Shown here piece by piece: positions 14,907 to 22,617 of a DNA stretch of 26,322 nt. Source of the stretch: a virus. The stretch covers positions 1 through 26,322 of the IMG/VR virus record IMGVR_UViG_3300034980_000230, one strand, 5' to 3'. How positions within the stretch are numbered: the stretch's first letter is position 1; each line of letters begins with the position of its first letter. A program made the position numbers and the translations under genes. The notes beneath the pieces are model-generated. The model was not told the origin of the DNA. It made no database searches and saw only the letters and a list, made by a program, of their open reading frames with translations.

Positions 14907-15110
14907 TCACTCGATAGGTATTACTGTAAATGAAATCTGGTCACCTGAATCTCGCTCAAAGCCCTGTGCAGTAATCTTTTCAGCAACAGCCTCCGCATCA
15001 GATCCAGACAGGATAATTTTTGATTCTTGGGTCTGGATAACGCAGTCTTGCTCCAAAACTAAGACCTCTTCACGAATATGTCTCACACTAATTTGCCCAC
15101 GAACAAGCAT
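14907..15110 (-). CDS. Small unrecognised protein between terL and portal
   Basis: 67 aa, ATG 15110 with a weak GGA upstream. A beta-rich start (VRGQISVRHIREEVLVLEQDCVI) is followed by a short helix (SDAEAVAEKITAQGF) and an ending ISFTVIPIE. The gene is tightly packed between terL and portal and has sensible codon use, so it is probably real. In lambda a small gene (W) lies in the same interval, but this protein does not resemble gpW in any motif I can see. Function unknown. Confidence 0.6.
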   Translation of the reverse strand: MLVRGQISVRHIREEVLVLEQDCVIQTQESKIILSGSDAEAVAEKITAQGFERDSGDQISFTVIPIE

Positions 15111-15133
15111 AAATCATCCAAGTTTCTATTAGC

Positions 15134-16813
15134 CTAATATCTTCTGCGCCGGTCTGATTGGTTTTCATCTAAAGTTAGAATGTCATAGGTGCCACCACCC
15201 TTCAATAGATCACCAGCGATTCTGTCATACGCATCAGCGAAACGATAGTGGTCAGCTTTGCTGCCCTCTTCCCACACATAGCGCGTTCCGGTTTGGTTCA
15301 AAACCCTTTGTGATGCACGCATTTGCCCAACAAATCCTTCCACCGCAAAAACGTCCCTTGGAAACGACCGCCTTACTGGTTGTGCTCGCAGATCATCAAG
15401 GGTTGCATCAAGAAGCTGTGTCCTGTCTATCGAACAAATGCGGTCATTCCAGTGGTATTTGCCGCCATAGGCTTCGCCGCTCACCCTTTCCGAAGGATAA
15501 AACTGTGCGAGCCAGAGTGATGTGTTTGTGTTCTGTATGTAGTAGTCTCGCAATTCTTGGGCCTTGTGTGTTTCCGGCCTCGCATCCATGACTGCAAGAT
15601 TAACGTGGAAGCGAGCAAGGATAGACTGTACGTCCTCAAACGTCTTCGCAGTGCCCACCCAAACAGCTTTGCGTATACCTTCGCCTGACTCACCCCGCTC
15701 ATGCACGCTCACCACAATGTTCAAAACAGCGCCAACATCAATGCCAGCAGACACCATCATACCTGAATACTTGTCTCCACCTGAGCCCTCGTCCATGTCA
15801 TAGTCACCAGATGCATGCTCCAAGTCTTCCAGCCTTACTGACGTTGACGCGGTTTCAAATCCAATACCCAAAACGCCATTATAGAACGCTTGAAGCTTGG
15901 ACGTATCGCCTTGAGAGATCACCCATTCGTTGACAAGCGGCCCAATTTGCTGCGAAAGCATGTCCAATCGGCTGATATGGTAGCCCCTTCGCTCAATTTC
16001 TGGTCTCTCTGCAACCCATTTTGCCCCCTTATAGTCCCGGTGAAAGAAATCGTGGCACGAAATACACTGAATTTTGGTGTCTTTTCCGTCTGGATTCCTG
16101 TCTCTTGCTACCCAATTTCCCGCATCATTTCGCTCAACTACGTTCACAAACCAGTCAATCGGCTGCATAAATGAGCAATTTGAGCACTTAAACATGAATT
16201 TTCGCATGTCTGTTTCGTCATATCTGGCACAAATCCCCACCTTTGGGAGCCTTGGGTTGCCTACCCTGAACAGTTGTGGGTGTGGGGACTCACGAACACG
16301 GTCCCAAGCCATATCAAGGTTTCGCGGGTCGCATCGGTCGTATTCGTCAATGATGAGCACATCAGCGGAAAACTCCACAAAGTTGTTCTCTGTGTTGGAG
16401 CCAAGAAACAAAATTGTTCCTTTTCCAAACTTTTTGACCCCTAAGTTGTCTACCGCCTTACCCCCTCGCATGGCCTCCTTGTGTTTTTTCTTATACGCTG
16501 GAACCGTTGCGATCAGTGGGTTGATTCGACTTTGAACAAACCTGTTTCTTACCGCACCTGATGGTAAAACGTAGGCAACAATGCGGCCCTCCCATCCCGC
16601 ACGCTCAAGGGCAAGGATAATGCTGCACTCTGTCTTGCCGGTCTGCACCGCAGACTGAATATCTGCACCGCCAATGTTGGGGAAATCTTTGTATAACTCC
16701 ACAAGGTAGAGCCTGTCTGCAAACTGCATAGGTTTGCCACGAACGCTTTGATGGTGGTTGCGGGCAATCCGCAGCATTGGGTACGAATCAATAGCAAGCT
16801 TGGCCTGTGACAT
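15134..16813 (-). CDS. terL: Terminase large subunit, GpA family
   Basis: 559 aa. The ATPase domain carries Walker A QSAVQTGKTE (residues 53-62) and Walker B VLIIDEYDR (152-160; D156, E157). A zinc-ribbon-type insertion has C210-x2-C213 and C250-x2-C253, characteristic of the lambda GpA family. The nuclease domain begins at SAGIDVGAVLNIVVSV (D359), with a second acidic motif in LAVMDARPETHKAQEL. It packages DNA into the prohead and cuts the concatemer. Its ATG overlaps the upstream stop in TAATG. It is slightly shorter than lambda GpA, lacking some N-terminal residues. All key motifs appear intact. Confidence 0.92.
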   Translation of the reverse strand: MSQAKLAIDSYPMLRIARNHHQSVRGKPMQFADRLYLVELYKDFPNIGGADIQSAVQTGKTECSIILALERAGWEGRIVAYVLPSGAVRNRFVQSRINPLIATVPAYKKKHKEAMRGGKAVDNLGVKKFGKGTILFLGSNTENNFVEFSADVLIIDEYDRCDPRNLDMAWDRVRESPHPQLFRVGNPRLPKVGICARYDETDMRKFMFKCSNCSFMQPIDWFVNVVERNDAGNWVARDRNPDGKDTKIQCISCHDFFHRDYKGAKWVAERPEIERRGYHISRLDMLSQQIGPLVNEWVISQGDTSKLQAFYNGVLGIGFETASTSVRLEDLEHASGDYDMDEGSGGDKYSGMMVSAGIDVGAVLNIVVSVHERGESGEGIRKAVWVGTAKTFEDVQSILARFHVNLAVMDARPETHKAQELRDYYIQNTNTSLWLAQFYPSERVSGEAYGGKYHWNDRICSIDRTQLLDATLDDLRAQPVRRSFPRDVFAVEGFVGQMRASQRVLNQTGTRYVWEEGSKADHYRFADAYDRIAGDLLKGGGTYDILTLDENQSDRRRRY

Positions 16814-17091
16814 TAGCTACCGCGCATCAGGTTGATGATTTTCCTTACCCTGCTCCCCTCGGGCGTCCCATCAGGGGCTATATGGTCTATCCCCGGCGTC
16901 ACCCCAATGAATCCGCTAAAAATCCGCGTCATAAGCTTGGCCATTCTTGCGTCTGCATCGTCTTGGCCCTTCTTATACGCCTCGTCAATAGCTAAAAGCA
17001 ACGCCTCGCGCTCATCCTCAGACGCCCTAATCATCAAACTGTTCAACGACTCATCACCGTAAAGTGACTTAGCCGGTAGAAAACTGCTCAT
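16813..17091 (-). CDS. Small helical protein before terL
   Basis: 92 aa, ATG 17091 with GAGGGTGG just upstream; its stop overlaps the terL start (TAATG), so the two are coupled. It is mostly helical and acidic at the start (LNSLMIRASEDEREALLLAIDEAYKKGQDDADARMAKLMTRIF), with a loop and a basic end (GSRVRKIINLMRGS). A small terminase subunit is often encoded here, but no helix-turn-helix is evident and a better candidate lies at the right end of the window. Function unknown; terminase accessory is possible. Confidence 0.6.
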   Translation of the reverse strand: MSSFLPAKSLYGDESLNSLMIRASEDEREALLLAIDEAYKKGQDDADARMAKLMTRIFSGFIGVTPGIDHIAPDGTPEGSRVRKIINLMRGS

Positions 17092-17117
17092 ACCACCCTC
17101 TTTAGGGCACTATAACA

Positions 17118-17465
17118 TCACGCAGCGCCGTAGTAATGCTCATCAGCCTCTTCCACTGGAACGCCGCGCATAACTGCATAGCGATGACCGGGATGACGAG
17201 GCACCCCACCCACAGCGGTATCGCGGGGAACCCAAAGCTGACCATAGTGGCTGCACTCTTGCGAGATACGCTCACGGTAGATTTCGCGAGCCTCTTGGAT
17301 GCTGACACGCTTGCATGTTTCGCGCTCCATTTCATCGTAGCCGCAAAAGGTTGCCCAGATGTCTACAGTCTTGCCGTCAGGGTTTACCTGAAACGCAAGG
17401 CCAGTAGACTGAGCCTCATCTTCGTGAGCGACGTTAGCGAGCCAGAATGTTTTTGATGTAGCCAT
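17118..17465 (-). CDS. Unrecognised 115-aa protein with own repressible promoter
   Basis: The start is ATG 17465 (MATSKTFWLANV), supported by AAAGGAGAGAGA a few bases upstream; an upstream ATG would lie within the promoter. The sequence has a beta-rich N-half (STGLAFQVNPDGKTVDIWAT) and a helical, charged C-half (CKRVSIQEAREIYRERISQE), then conserved-looking CSHYGQLWVPRDT and a Tyr-rich end. It is not a recognised family. A sigma70-like promoter with an embedded inverted repeat lies directly upstream. There is no terminator after it, so its transcript may run on into the terminase genes. Confidence 0.65.
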   Translation of the reverse strand: MATSKTFWLANVAHEDEAQSTGLAFQVNPDGKTVDIWATFCGYDEMERETCKRVSIQEAREIYRERISQECSHYGQLWVPRDTAVGGVPRHPGHRYAVMRGVPVEEADEHYYGAA

Positions 17466-17491
17466 GATTTCTCTCTCCTTTCTATACTTAC

Positions 17492-17519
17492 AGTATAACC
17501 CACGGAGGGTTACGGTCAA
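17492..17519 (-). promoter_or_regulatory. Promoter with embedded 17-bp operator (copy 1)
   Basis: Minus strand: TTGACC, 16 bases, TATACT. Between and overlapping the boxes is the inverted repeat TAACCC-TCCGT-GGGTTA (17496-17512). A second dyad, TATAC-N5-GTATA, overlaps the -10 box. A GGAGAGAG ribosome site and the ATG of the 115-aa gene follow. The cassette is nearly identical to copy 2. Confidence 0.8.
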
Positions 17520-17534
17520 GGTGAAAAAGCAACT

Positions 17535-17765
17535 TTATTTTAGAACACTGAGATCGTAGTATTCGCCACTCCGCACCTTTTCCTCAAACTTTTGAATGAG
17601 GTCATGGATCTCTTCCCGCAGATCAGAAGCAGCGTTGTGCTTCTGGCTTCCCGCGCCAAATGCGTGCTTCTCATCAGATGGCGAAAGCACCATCTTCTCA
17701 AAAAGATTCGCGATGTCTTCAGTCAGGCTTTCCATTTCTGTAGCGTCAGTGATTCCGTTTTGCAT
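17535..17765 (-). CDS. Small helical acidic protein
   Basis: 76 aa, ATG 17765 with GGAGAGAGA upstream. Helical and charged throughout (ESLTEDIANLFEKMVLSPSDE; ASDLREEIHDLIQKFEEKVRSG), with an ending YYDLSVLK. It has its own promoter/operator immediately upstream (17791-17818). It stops just before the next promoter cassette, so it can be expressed as a single gene. Not recognised; its size and control fit small early phage proteins that modify the host, which is inference only. Confidence 0.6.
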   Translation of the reverse strand: MQNGITDATEMESLTEDIANLFEKMVLSPSDEKHAFGAGSQKHNAASDLREEIHDLIQKFEEKVRSGEYYDLSVLK

Positions 17766-17790
17766 TGTTCTCTCTCCTTTCTATACTTAC

Positions 17791-17818
17791 AGTATAACCC
17801 AAGATGGATTACTGTCAA
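17791..17818 (-). promoter_or_regulatory. Promoter with embedded operator (copy 2)
   Basis: Minus strand: TTGACA, 16 bases, TATACT, with TAATCC-ATCTT-GGGTTA (17795-17811) between the boxes and TATAC-N5-GTATA over the -10. The -35 box overlaps the last codon and stop of the upstream 66-aa gene. GGAGAGAG and the 76-aa gene follow. Confidence 0.8.
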
Positions 17819-18015
17819 CAAGAAGATGGAAAAAACTTTATTTTTTTTATTAGACTGTCGATTTTGTCTTGAAGGTCGTTGTATTCAGCGACAGCGCGGG
17901 GGTATCTGTCAGGCCAGTAATCATGCACATAAACATTCATCAGCTTTTCTTGTTTATCTGCTTGCTTGTGCAGGGTGCTCAGTTGAGCCCTCATCGACTC
18001 AAGGCTATTCGCCAT
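17815..18015 (-). CDS. Small coiled-coil protein
   Basis: 66 aa, ATG 18015 with GGAGAG upstream. The sequence is a helix (ESMRAQLSTLHKQADKQEKL), a short Tyr/Trp/Pro turn (VYVHDYWPDRYPRAVAEY), then a second helix (NDLQDKIDSLIKKIKFF), as in a helical hairpin. Its end overlaps the -35 box of the next promoter. It follows the methyltransferase gene closely, so they are probably co-transcribed. Function unknown. Confidence 0.6.
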   Translation of the reverse strand: MANSLESMRAQLSTLHKQADKQEKLMNVYVHDYWPDRYPRAVAEYNDLQDKIDSLIKKIKFFPSSC

Positions 18016-18024
18016 GATCTCTCC

Positions 18025-18573
18025 TTATTTCATCCTCAACTCAACGTCAGATTGAACCTCATCACCCCAACAAGACCACCCGTCTGCCTTTTGGCGGGCA
18101 AACAACTCGACTTTACTTTGATTTGGGAACATTTCATCTATTCTGCACCGCACCTCATCCGGTTTTTGGGAGTGTTCACGCCGCATACTGGACACCAATT
18201 GGCGTATGTTTCGCGCCCCACGGGGCTGTGGAATCTTCCCACGCTTGCCGATTATGCACAATTCGCACTGACTCATGGTGTAAAAGCCGGGGTTTACCCG
18301 CTGTTTGTCCCATACAAAGCCCACAGTCGCCCACTGGAAGCCCCAAGCCTTGAGTAAATCAATGCCTTGGTCAAGATGAGGGTTGGTTACCCACAGGAAA
18401 AGCAGGCAGTCTTTGGCTGCAATGCTATCCATGTCCAGATTTTTAAGGTCATTAAGGGTCAATGTAGTGTAGTGGTTCGCCGCTGACCCTGTGTCTTTGG
18501 AGTTTGCCCCAGCATGCTGCTTCTGGCCTTTGTAATCCCAAGGTGGGTCAGCATAGATAATATCAAATTTCAT
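18025..18573 (-). CDS. MT-A70-type adenine N6-methyltransferase
   Basis: 182 aa, near the usual size of small phage MT-A70 enzymes. The catalytic motif DPPW is at residues 9-12 (IIYADPPWDYKG). LLFLWVTNPHLDQGIDLLKAWGF and VGFVWDKQR, a C-terminal VELFARQKADGWSCWGDEV, and RGARNIRQLVSS complete the family pattern. It would transfer a methyl group from S-adenosylmethionine to the N6 of adenine in DNA (RNA is possible). No target-recognition domain or partner restriction gene is seen, so it is an orphan enzyme. Its ATG overlaps the 733-aa gene's stop (TAATG). Protection of phage DNA from host restriction is the usual role. Confidence 0.85.
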   Translation of the reverse strand: MKFDIIYADPPWDYKGQKQHAGANSKDTGSAANHYTTLTLNDLKNLDMDSIAAKDCLLFLWVTNPHLDQGIDLLKAWGFQWATVGFVWDKQRVNPGFYTMSQCELCIIGKRGKIPQPRGARNIRQLVSSMRREHSQKPDEVRCRIDEMFPNQSKVELFARQKADGWSCWGDEVQSDVELRMK

Positions 18574-20774
18574 TAAACTGCCTTTAGTGGGTCACTCAAT
18601 TCATATTCAAGGCTATTACCTATGACCTCAGTGCTGGTGACGCGAACCAGAGGGACAACCTTCTTACCTTCTGGACCTTTCTCATGCTGCGGAATCCTGA
18701 TGGTCCTGATAGCCACCCAATCAATCCCGTCAGGGTGAGGGATTCGTCTACGGTTGAACCGCCTTGCATCACGCGGGCTAACGTCCTTCCTGTCCGTGTA
18801 GATGGTATAGCCACGGCCCTCAAGCAACGAACGCTCATCTGTTGATATGGGCAGCTTGCCGCGCCTAATGTAGCATCGGTCATGCTCCCTACAGTCAACC
18901 CTGTGGTCAAGCTTCCACTTAGGCAGCAGCCCTGCTGACCCACCATCCCCATAGCCAGTGGACGGCATCGTAACACCACCACTCATCTGAACACGGCTAT
19001 ACTTTTTGAGGGACACGTTAATGCCTTCCCTTGCCTTCAACCTTCGCTTCTGTCGCTTTTGTGAGCCTGTAAACTCTACCTGCACAACGCTGTGGTCATC
19101 AATGGCCTGCATCAGATGATTAAGTGGTGATGAAAGGTCTGAATCCTGCTGAAACCAATTGTTGTGCCTTAAACCTGATTCTCTCTGTAAGCCATGGTTG
19201 TCAGGCACCAAAGATGCATAGTTATGCATCCATTCTGCAAGGCCATCAAGATACATTGGGACAAGTATAGGTATCCGTAAAAAGTCCATATCATTTGGAC
19301 AGTCTTTATAGCTAATGACATACCCCGTGTATGCTCCAAAAATAACATTTCCGCTGAAATCTGGAACAGCCACATTTGTCATCTTGAAATCAACATCGCT
19401 GGAAAACAAGAACCCCGTGGCGTAGATAAGGTCCAACTGAACCATCTGACCGTCTGGCGAAACCGCTGATGTTGGAGACATAAACTGCCTAACCTGCGAT
19501 TGCTGGTTTCTCGCTCTTTGGTAAATCAGCATTTCTTCTGGTTTCTCCAGAGCAACAAACGTATTGCTAAATGGTGTTTGCTCTGGAAATCCAATGTTTG
19601 AATTCCTCTGTAACCTTCTACGTGAAAGCGTTGAAAAAGCCTTTTCTTTACCTTTAAGCGACCTCATAAAAGCAGCATCAGCCGGACCAATATCCTTTGT
19701 AGCGCACATCGGAAATTGCATTGGATAGTCATGTGTGTCCAGATGAAGGTGCCTGATTCTCCATAAGGTTCTGCACTCCGAAAACCACCATGACGGAAAA
19801 GCAAAGGGCTTCGCCTTTTTGAGCAAATCCATCACATATTGATGAGCCTGCTTTTGTCCGTCCTCCGGGTATAGGTTGCCGCAATCTCTCGGGTCACCGG
19901 GTTGAACATTTGTTGGAAAGATGTTTGTATTCCGCTCTTTTGTCCTCAATGCTGAAAACAAAATATCGGCGCAGTCCATTGACTCTACATCACTCTTTGC
20001 TGCATTGAAACGCCTTTGGAGAACGGGGTCATTGAATACAGTGTGCCTGCCGCCCCCATAATCCTTGTTAGCTTTATACTGTGATTCGGTCTTCGCGCCC
20101 TTGAAGGATCGGTTTCGTTCAGCTTCCTCTTCCAAGACCTGCTGATAATCTTCATAGGTCGCAGGACCGCCATGAGAAATCAAGTCATCAAGAGAAGCTG
20201 CCTTTGGCGCATAGTCTTTAAGAGATAAATCCTCTGCGCTTACAATGCCTTGATGGTAGCCGTCCTTGAATGACTGCTCTTTCTCGCTGCCCCACTTATC
20301 TTCTGTCTCCGTATCTCCCACCAACTCCATAGCCGCAACCATCGAATCAACATCGCCGCTATCCATTGCGTCATTGAGCAATTCAACCTGCTCTTGCTTG
20401 TCCTTTATCGCCCCCCTTAGAAGGGAAAATTCAGCCTCTATGCTTTCGGGTGTAGCCTTAGAGTCTATGGCGCTTAGGGCCTCCAAGACTTCTTTCTCAG
20501 TCATAGATGAGCCTGCGATGGCCTTCATGTTCGCCTCAGATTCAGAAAGCATGCTGTGAAGGTCTTTCAACTCAACCAGTCGTGACTCTGCAAGGCGCTC
20601 AAGTTTTGAGATTAGAGCAAGGCGTCGAATCTGCCTACCTTTAGCAGTAAAGCCGTCATCAAGGTCATACTCACTTTTGTTTTTCCTGCCCGCCTTTCTT
20701 GCTATTTTGCGGGCACTTTGTGGCTCTTTTCCCGCCCGAAGACCGCCCAGCTTTCTTTTCTTCATCTTTCCCAC
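18573..20774 (-). CDS. Unrecognised 733-aa protein
   Basis: The start is GTG 20774, placed five bases after GGAGAGAG. The first ~40 residues are very basic (MGKMKKRKLGGLRAGKEPQS, ARKIARKAGRKNKSE), then a long helical/coiled segment runs to about 150. The middle (about 240-480) has aromatic-rich stretches such as PSWWFSECRTLWRIRHLHLD and DYPMQFPMCATKDIG, and a beta-rich section (LIYATGFLFSSDVDFKMTNV). The C-terminus is basic with LDHRVDCREHDRCYIRRGKL (a His/Cys cluster that might bind zinc) and DARRFNRRRIPHPDGIDWVAI. No known family is recognised. The promoter upstream carries the shared operator, so it is probably an early or repressor-controlled gene that reads into the methyltransferase. 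Confidence 0.8.
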   Translation of the reverse strand: MGKMKKRKLGGLRAGKEPQSARKIARKAGRKNKSEYDLDDGFTAKGRQIRRLALISKLERLAESRLVELKDLHSMLSESEANMKAIAGSSMTEKEVLEALSAIDSKATPESIEAEFSLLRGAIKDKQEQVELLNDAMDSGDVDSMVAAMELVGDTETEDKWGSEKEQSFKDGYHQGIVSAEDLSLKDYAPKAASLDDLISHGGPATYEDYQQVLEEEAERNRSFKGAKTESQYKANKDYGGGRHTVFNDPVLQRRFNAAKSDVESMDCADILFSALRTKERNTNIFPTNVQPGDPRDCGNLYPEDGQKQAHQYVMDLLKKAKPFAFPSWWFSECRTLWRIRHLHLDTHDYPMQFPMCATKDIGPADAAFMRSLKGKEKAFSTLSRRRLQRNSNIGFPEQTPFSNTFVALEKPEEMLIYQRARNQQSQVRQFMSPTSAVSPDGQMVQLDLIYATGFLFSSDVDFKMTNVAVPDFSGNVIFGAYTGYVISYKDCPNDMDFLRIPILVPMYLDGLAEWMHNYASLVPDNHGLQRESGLRHNNWFQQDSDLSSPLNHLMQAIDDHSVVQVEFTGSQKRQKRRLKAREGINVSLKKYSRVQMSGGVTMPSTGYGDGGSAGLLPKWKLDHRVDCREHDRCYIRRGKLPISTDERSLLEGRGYTIYTDRKDVSPRDARRFNRRRIPHPDGIDWVAIRTIRIPQHEKGPEGKKVVPLVRVTSTEVIGNSLEYELSDPLKAV

Positions 20775-20800
20775 GACACTCTCTCCTTTGTCTTGGTTTT

Positions 20801-20828
20801 ACTATAACCTCCTTCGGGTTATTAGCAA
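20801..20828 (-). promoter_or_regulatory. Promoter with embedded operator (copy 3)
   Basis: Minus strand: TTGCTA, 16 bases, TATAGT, with TAACCC-GAAGG-AGGTTA (20805-20821) between the boxes. GGAGAGAG and the GTG start of the 733-aa gene follow. The spacing is the same 16 bases as in copies 1, 2, 5 and 7. Just upstream (about 20840-20858) is an AT-rich hairpin (AATAAAA ... TTTTATT). Confidence 0.7.
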
Positions 20829-20876
20829 TAGGTTTCTTAAATAAAATCGTTTTTATTGGGAATTGAATCCTCCCGC

Positions 20877-21071
20877 TCACTTCTCAACGATGACGTATGT
20901 AGGCTGCGGGGTAAGCAACCCAAAGGTCAGTAGGTCCAACTCAGTATGGAGTGGCCCCGGATTTTCGTACACTGCATACGTTCCCGGCTGTTGCGGCACT
21001 GTATACATGGCTGGCACTGGTTGTCCCGGCCTAATTGGTGCCAAGCACCCTAAAATTATCACGAAAAGCAT
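20877..21071 (-). CDS. Small lipoprotein-like protein
   Basis: 64 aa, ATG 21071 with GGGAGAGG upstream, starting inside the 3' end of the preceding gene (13-base overlap). The N-terminus MLFVIILGCLAP is a short hydrophobic signal followed by a lipobox-like ILGC, so Cys9 may be lipidated. The rest is Pro/Tyr-rich (PIRPGQPVPAMYTVPQQPGT). Small Pro-rich lipoproteins in phages are often outer-membrane spanins (Rz1-like), but no partner inner-membrane spanin, holin or endolysin is recognised nearby. The signal is very short, so this is tentative. Confidence 0.5.
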   Translation of the reverse strand: MLFVIILGCLAPIRPGQPVPAMYTVPQQPGTYAVYENPGPLHTELDLLTFGLLTPQPTYVIVEK

Positions 21072-21370
21072 GTACCTCTCCCTCTTATTTCACTCATGTC
21101 TAAAAGCTGAGTGTGTCTATCAAAAATCTCAAACGAGCAATCAACCCAAACGCTCACCGGGTCCATTGAATCCTTCATCTTCACCATCCACAGGCTCCTG
21201 TATTCAGAGTCATTATGAACCATGTGAAAAACAACAATGTGGACCCCTTCAGGGTCAATCTTTGGATGGATGGCGTCTATGTCAACAGCCCTATTCCTGT
21301 CCTGAGAGTCATAAGCCATCGCCATAAATCTCTTAGTGGACGCCGTAAGAATAGTATTGGAGTCAGACAT
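21059..21370 (-). CDS. Unrecognised 103-aa protein
   Basis: The start chosen is ATG 21370 (MSDSNTILTAS), with GAGG six bases upstream. An in-frame ATG at 21436 would add 22 basic residues but has no good ribosome site. Mixed alpha/beta sequence: DIDAIHPKIDPEGVHIVVFHM, then SEYRSLWMVKMKDSMDP and VSVWVDCSFEIFDRHT. No known family. It overlaps the lipoprotein-like gene and follows the 325-aa gene after a 149-bp gap, so it is probably in the same transcript. Confidence 0.55.
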   Translation of the reverse strand: MSDSNTILTASTKRFMAMAYDSQDRNRAVDIDAIHPKIDPEGVHIVVFHMVHNDSEYRSLWMVKMKDSMDPVSVWVDCSFEIFDRHTQLLDMSEIRGRGTCFS

Positions 21371-21465
21371 CTTCCACCTCATACCAATGTTACCCGCTAC
21401 GCGGGTTTTTGTAATGATGGGTCTTTGACGTTTCATGGTGTGTCTCGGAAAAGTGGCCCCCCGCC

Positions 21466-21483
21466 CCGGTTGGAAACAACCGG
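21466..21483. other. Perfect 7-bp hairpin in intergenic gap
   Basis: CCGGTTG-GAAA-CAACCGG on the plus strand; the GAAA loop is a GNRA tetraloop if the plus strand is transcribed, and TTTC if the minus strand is. It sits in the 149-bp gap between the 325-aa and 103-aa genes. There is no T-run on either side, so it is not a standard terminator. A second hairpin (ACCCGC-TAC-GCGGGT followed by T5 on the plus strand) lies near 21391-21410. Confidence 0.5.
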
Positions 21484-21519
21484 TAGAGATTGAGAGAAAA
21501 AGACGGGAGGCCGGGTAAA

Positions 21520-22497
21520 TCAAGTGCTTTCCCCATACGCTCGCAAGAGCAAAAGGGCAGCGACTACGCAAGCCTCTGAGGATATATGCCCCTTCGTGGC
21601 TCTGCAAGCTTCTGTGAAGACCGCAGCCTCAAAGCTGCCACGGCAAAGGCCAGTGTGTGCCACGGCATCCATGATGGAACGAAACTTCTTAATCCAAACA
21701 TCATCAGAGTACCGCAAATCAGTGTTCGCAAACTGCATCAAAAAGTCATGCATGAGAGTGAAGGCTGATGTTGATGTCATGTCTCTCAAGAGAAGACCAA
21801 GACCAATAGTCAAATCAGCTTTCGTCTTGAATCGTGCAGATGAAAACTTTTCAAACATAGCCATCTGAACCGTGTTGTACCGCGTCTGCTGGTGTGACAC
21901 ATGATAAGGCAGCGTGGCGTCCATCGCGTTGTAGTCGCCCTCAAGCATCCACCCGTCAGGGGTCTTCATTGCCTGCATCCTGTACTGTGTTGCCTGATGC
22001 CGTCTTTCAAAGGAATACACAGGGTAATACTCACCCTTCCGGCCACAAACCTTGGACCACCCAACAGTCTTTGGGGCAAGGACGCTAACAGCGCACATCT
22101 TTTTGTTTGACGCAGCACTGGCCATGTATGAAGCAAACTGAAACGCCTCATCCTTTGTCGGAAAACCATTTGACCAGCGGTCACCTTTATTCATCCCAAC
22201 GTGCTTGGCCACATCTAAGGGCAGCATATCGTCATCTTCTCGCTCAATATCAGGCTGGTTCAAAACCTCAGAATGAAGCGGAACCTTAACGCTAACAAAG
22301 TAATGCGAACGTCTGCCGTTATTGGTGACCGTAAAAAGGTGGCCCCTCTTCCCGGTGGCTTCCCACTGCTTCTGAGTGTAATACTGGCTGGGTTCAACTC
22401 TGCTGAATTGTAGTGGCTTGACTCCCCTCCACAGCCCAACGGCTGCGGTATAGTCATTACAAACAATATCTAAATATGCTTCTGGGTTGTGTTCCAT
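21520..22497 (-). CDS. Unrecognised 325-aa protein
   Basis: ATG 22497 with GGAGAGAGAG upstream. It begins MEHNPEAYLDIVCNDYTAAV and contains beta-rich segments (GHLFTVTNNGRRSHYFVSVKVP), a central YYPVYSFERRHQATQYRMQAM, and a helical C-terminal third (FTLMHDFLMQFANTDLRYSD; CVVAALLLLRAYGEST). No catalytic motif is seen and the family is not recognised. It is the first gene of a leftward operon; one copy of the shared inverted repeat (22519-22535) lies just upstream. It faces a plus-strand gene across a divergent regulatory region. Confidence 0.7.
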   Translation of the reverse strand: MEHNPEAYLDIVCNDYTAAVGLWRGVKPLQFSRVEPSQYYTQKQWEATGKRGHLFTVTNNGRRSHYFVSVKVPLHSEVLNQPDIEREDDDMLPLDVAKHVGMNKGDRWSNGFPTKDEAFQFASYMASAASNKKMCAVSVLAPKTVGWSKVCGRKGEYYPVYSFERRHQATQYRMQAMKTPDGWMLEGDYNAMDATLPYHVSHQQTRYNTVQMAMFEKFSSARFKTKADLTIGLGLLLRDMTSTSAFTLMHDFLMQFANTDLRYSDDVWIKKFRSIMDAVAHTGLCRGSFEAAVFTEACRATKGHISSEACVVAALLLLRAYGEST

Positions 22498-22518
22498 TTC
22501 TCTCTCTCCTAATGCCTC

Positions 22519-22535
22519 TTACCCATATAGGGTAA
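22519..22535. promoter_or_regulatory. Operator, perfect inverted repeat (copy 4)
   Basis: TTACCC-ATATA-GGGTAA with perfect 6-bp arms, 22 bases upstream of the 325-aa gene start. Unlike the other copies it is not flanked by good -35/-10 boxes in the standard positions, so it may be an operator without its own strong promoter, or part of a weak one. A related half (GTAACCCC) follows at about 22540. Confidence 0.65.
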
Positions 22536-22589
22536 TCCCGTAACCCCCACCTAAAACTAACGTCGGACACATTATGTCCTTTTTTATCC

Positions 22590-22617
22590 TTGACACCAAT
22601 CCATCAGGGGTTATACT
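22590..22617 (+). promoter_or_regulatory. Promoter with embedded operator, rightward (copy 5)
   Basis: Plus strand: TTGACA, 16 bases, TATACT, with CAATCC-ATCAG-GGGTTA (22597-22613) between the boxes and TATAC-N5-GTATA over the -10. GGGAGAG and the ATG of the 47-aa gene follow. This is the clearest plus-strand promoter of the window. Confidence 0.85.

Noticed and set aside
16813-17091. 92-aa gene as the small terminase subunit
   Set aside because: Its place beside terL fits, but no helix-turn-helix is visible, and the protein at the right end has a much better matching domain. Left as unrecognised.
20877-21071. Lipoprotein-like gene as a definite Rz1 spanin
   Set aside because: The lipobox and Pro content fit, but no partner inner-membrane spanin, holin or endolysin is nearby, and the signal is only about eight residues.
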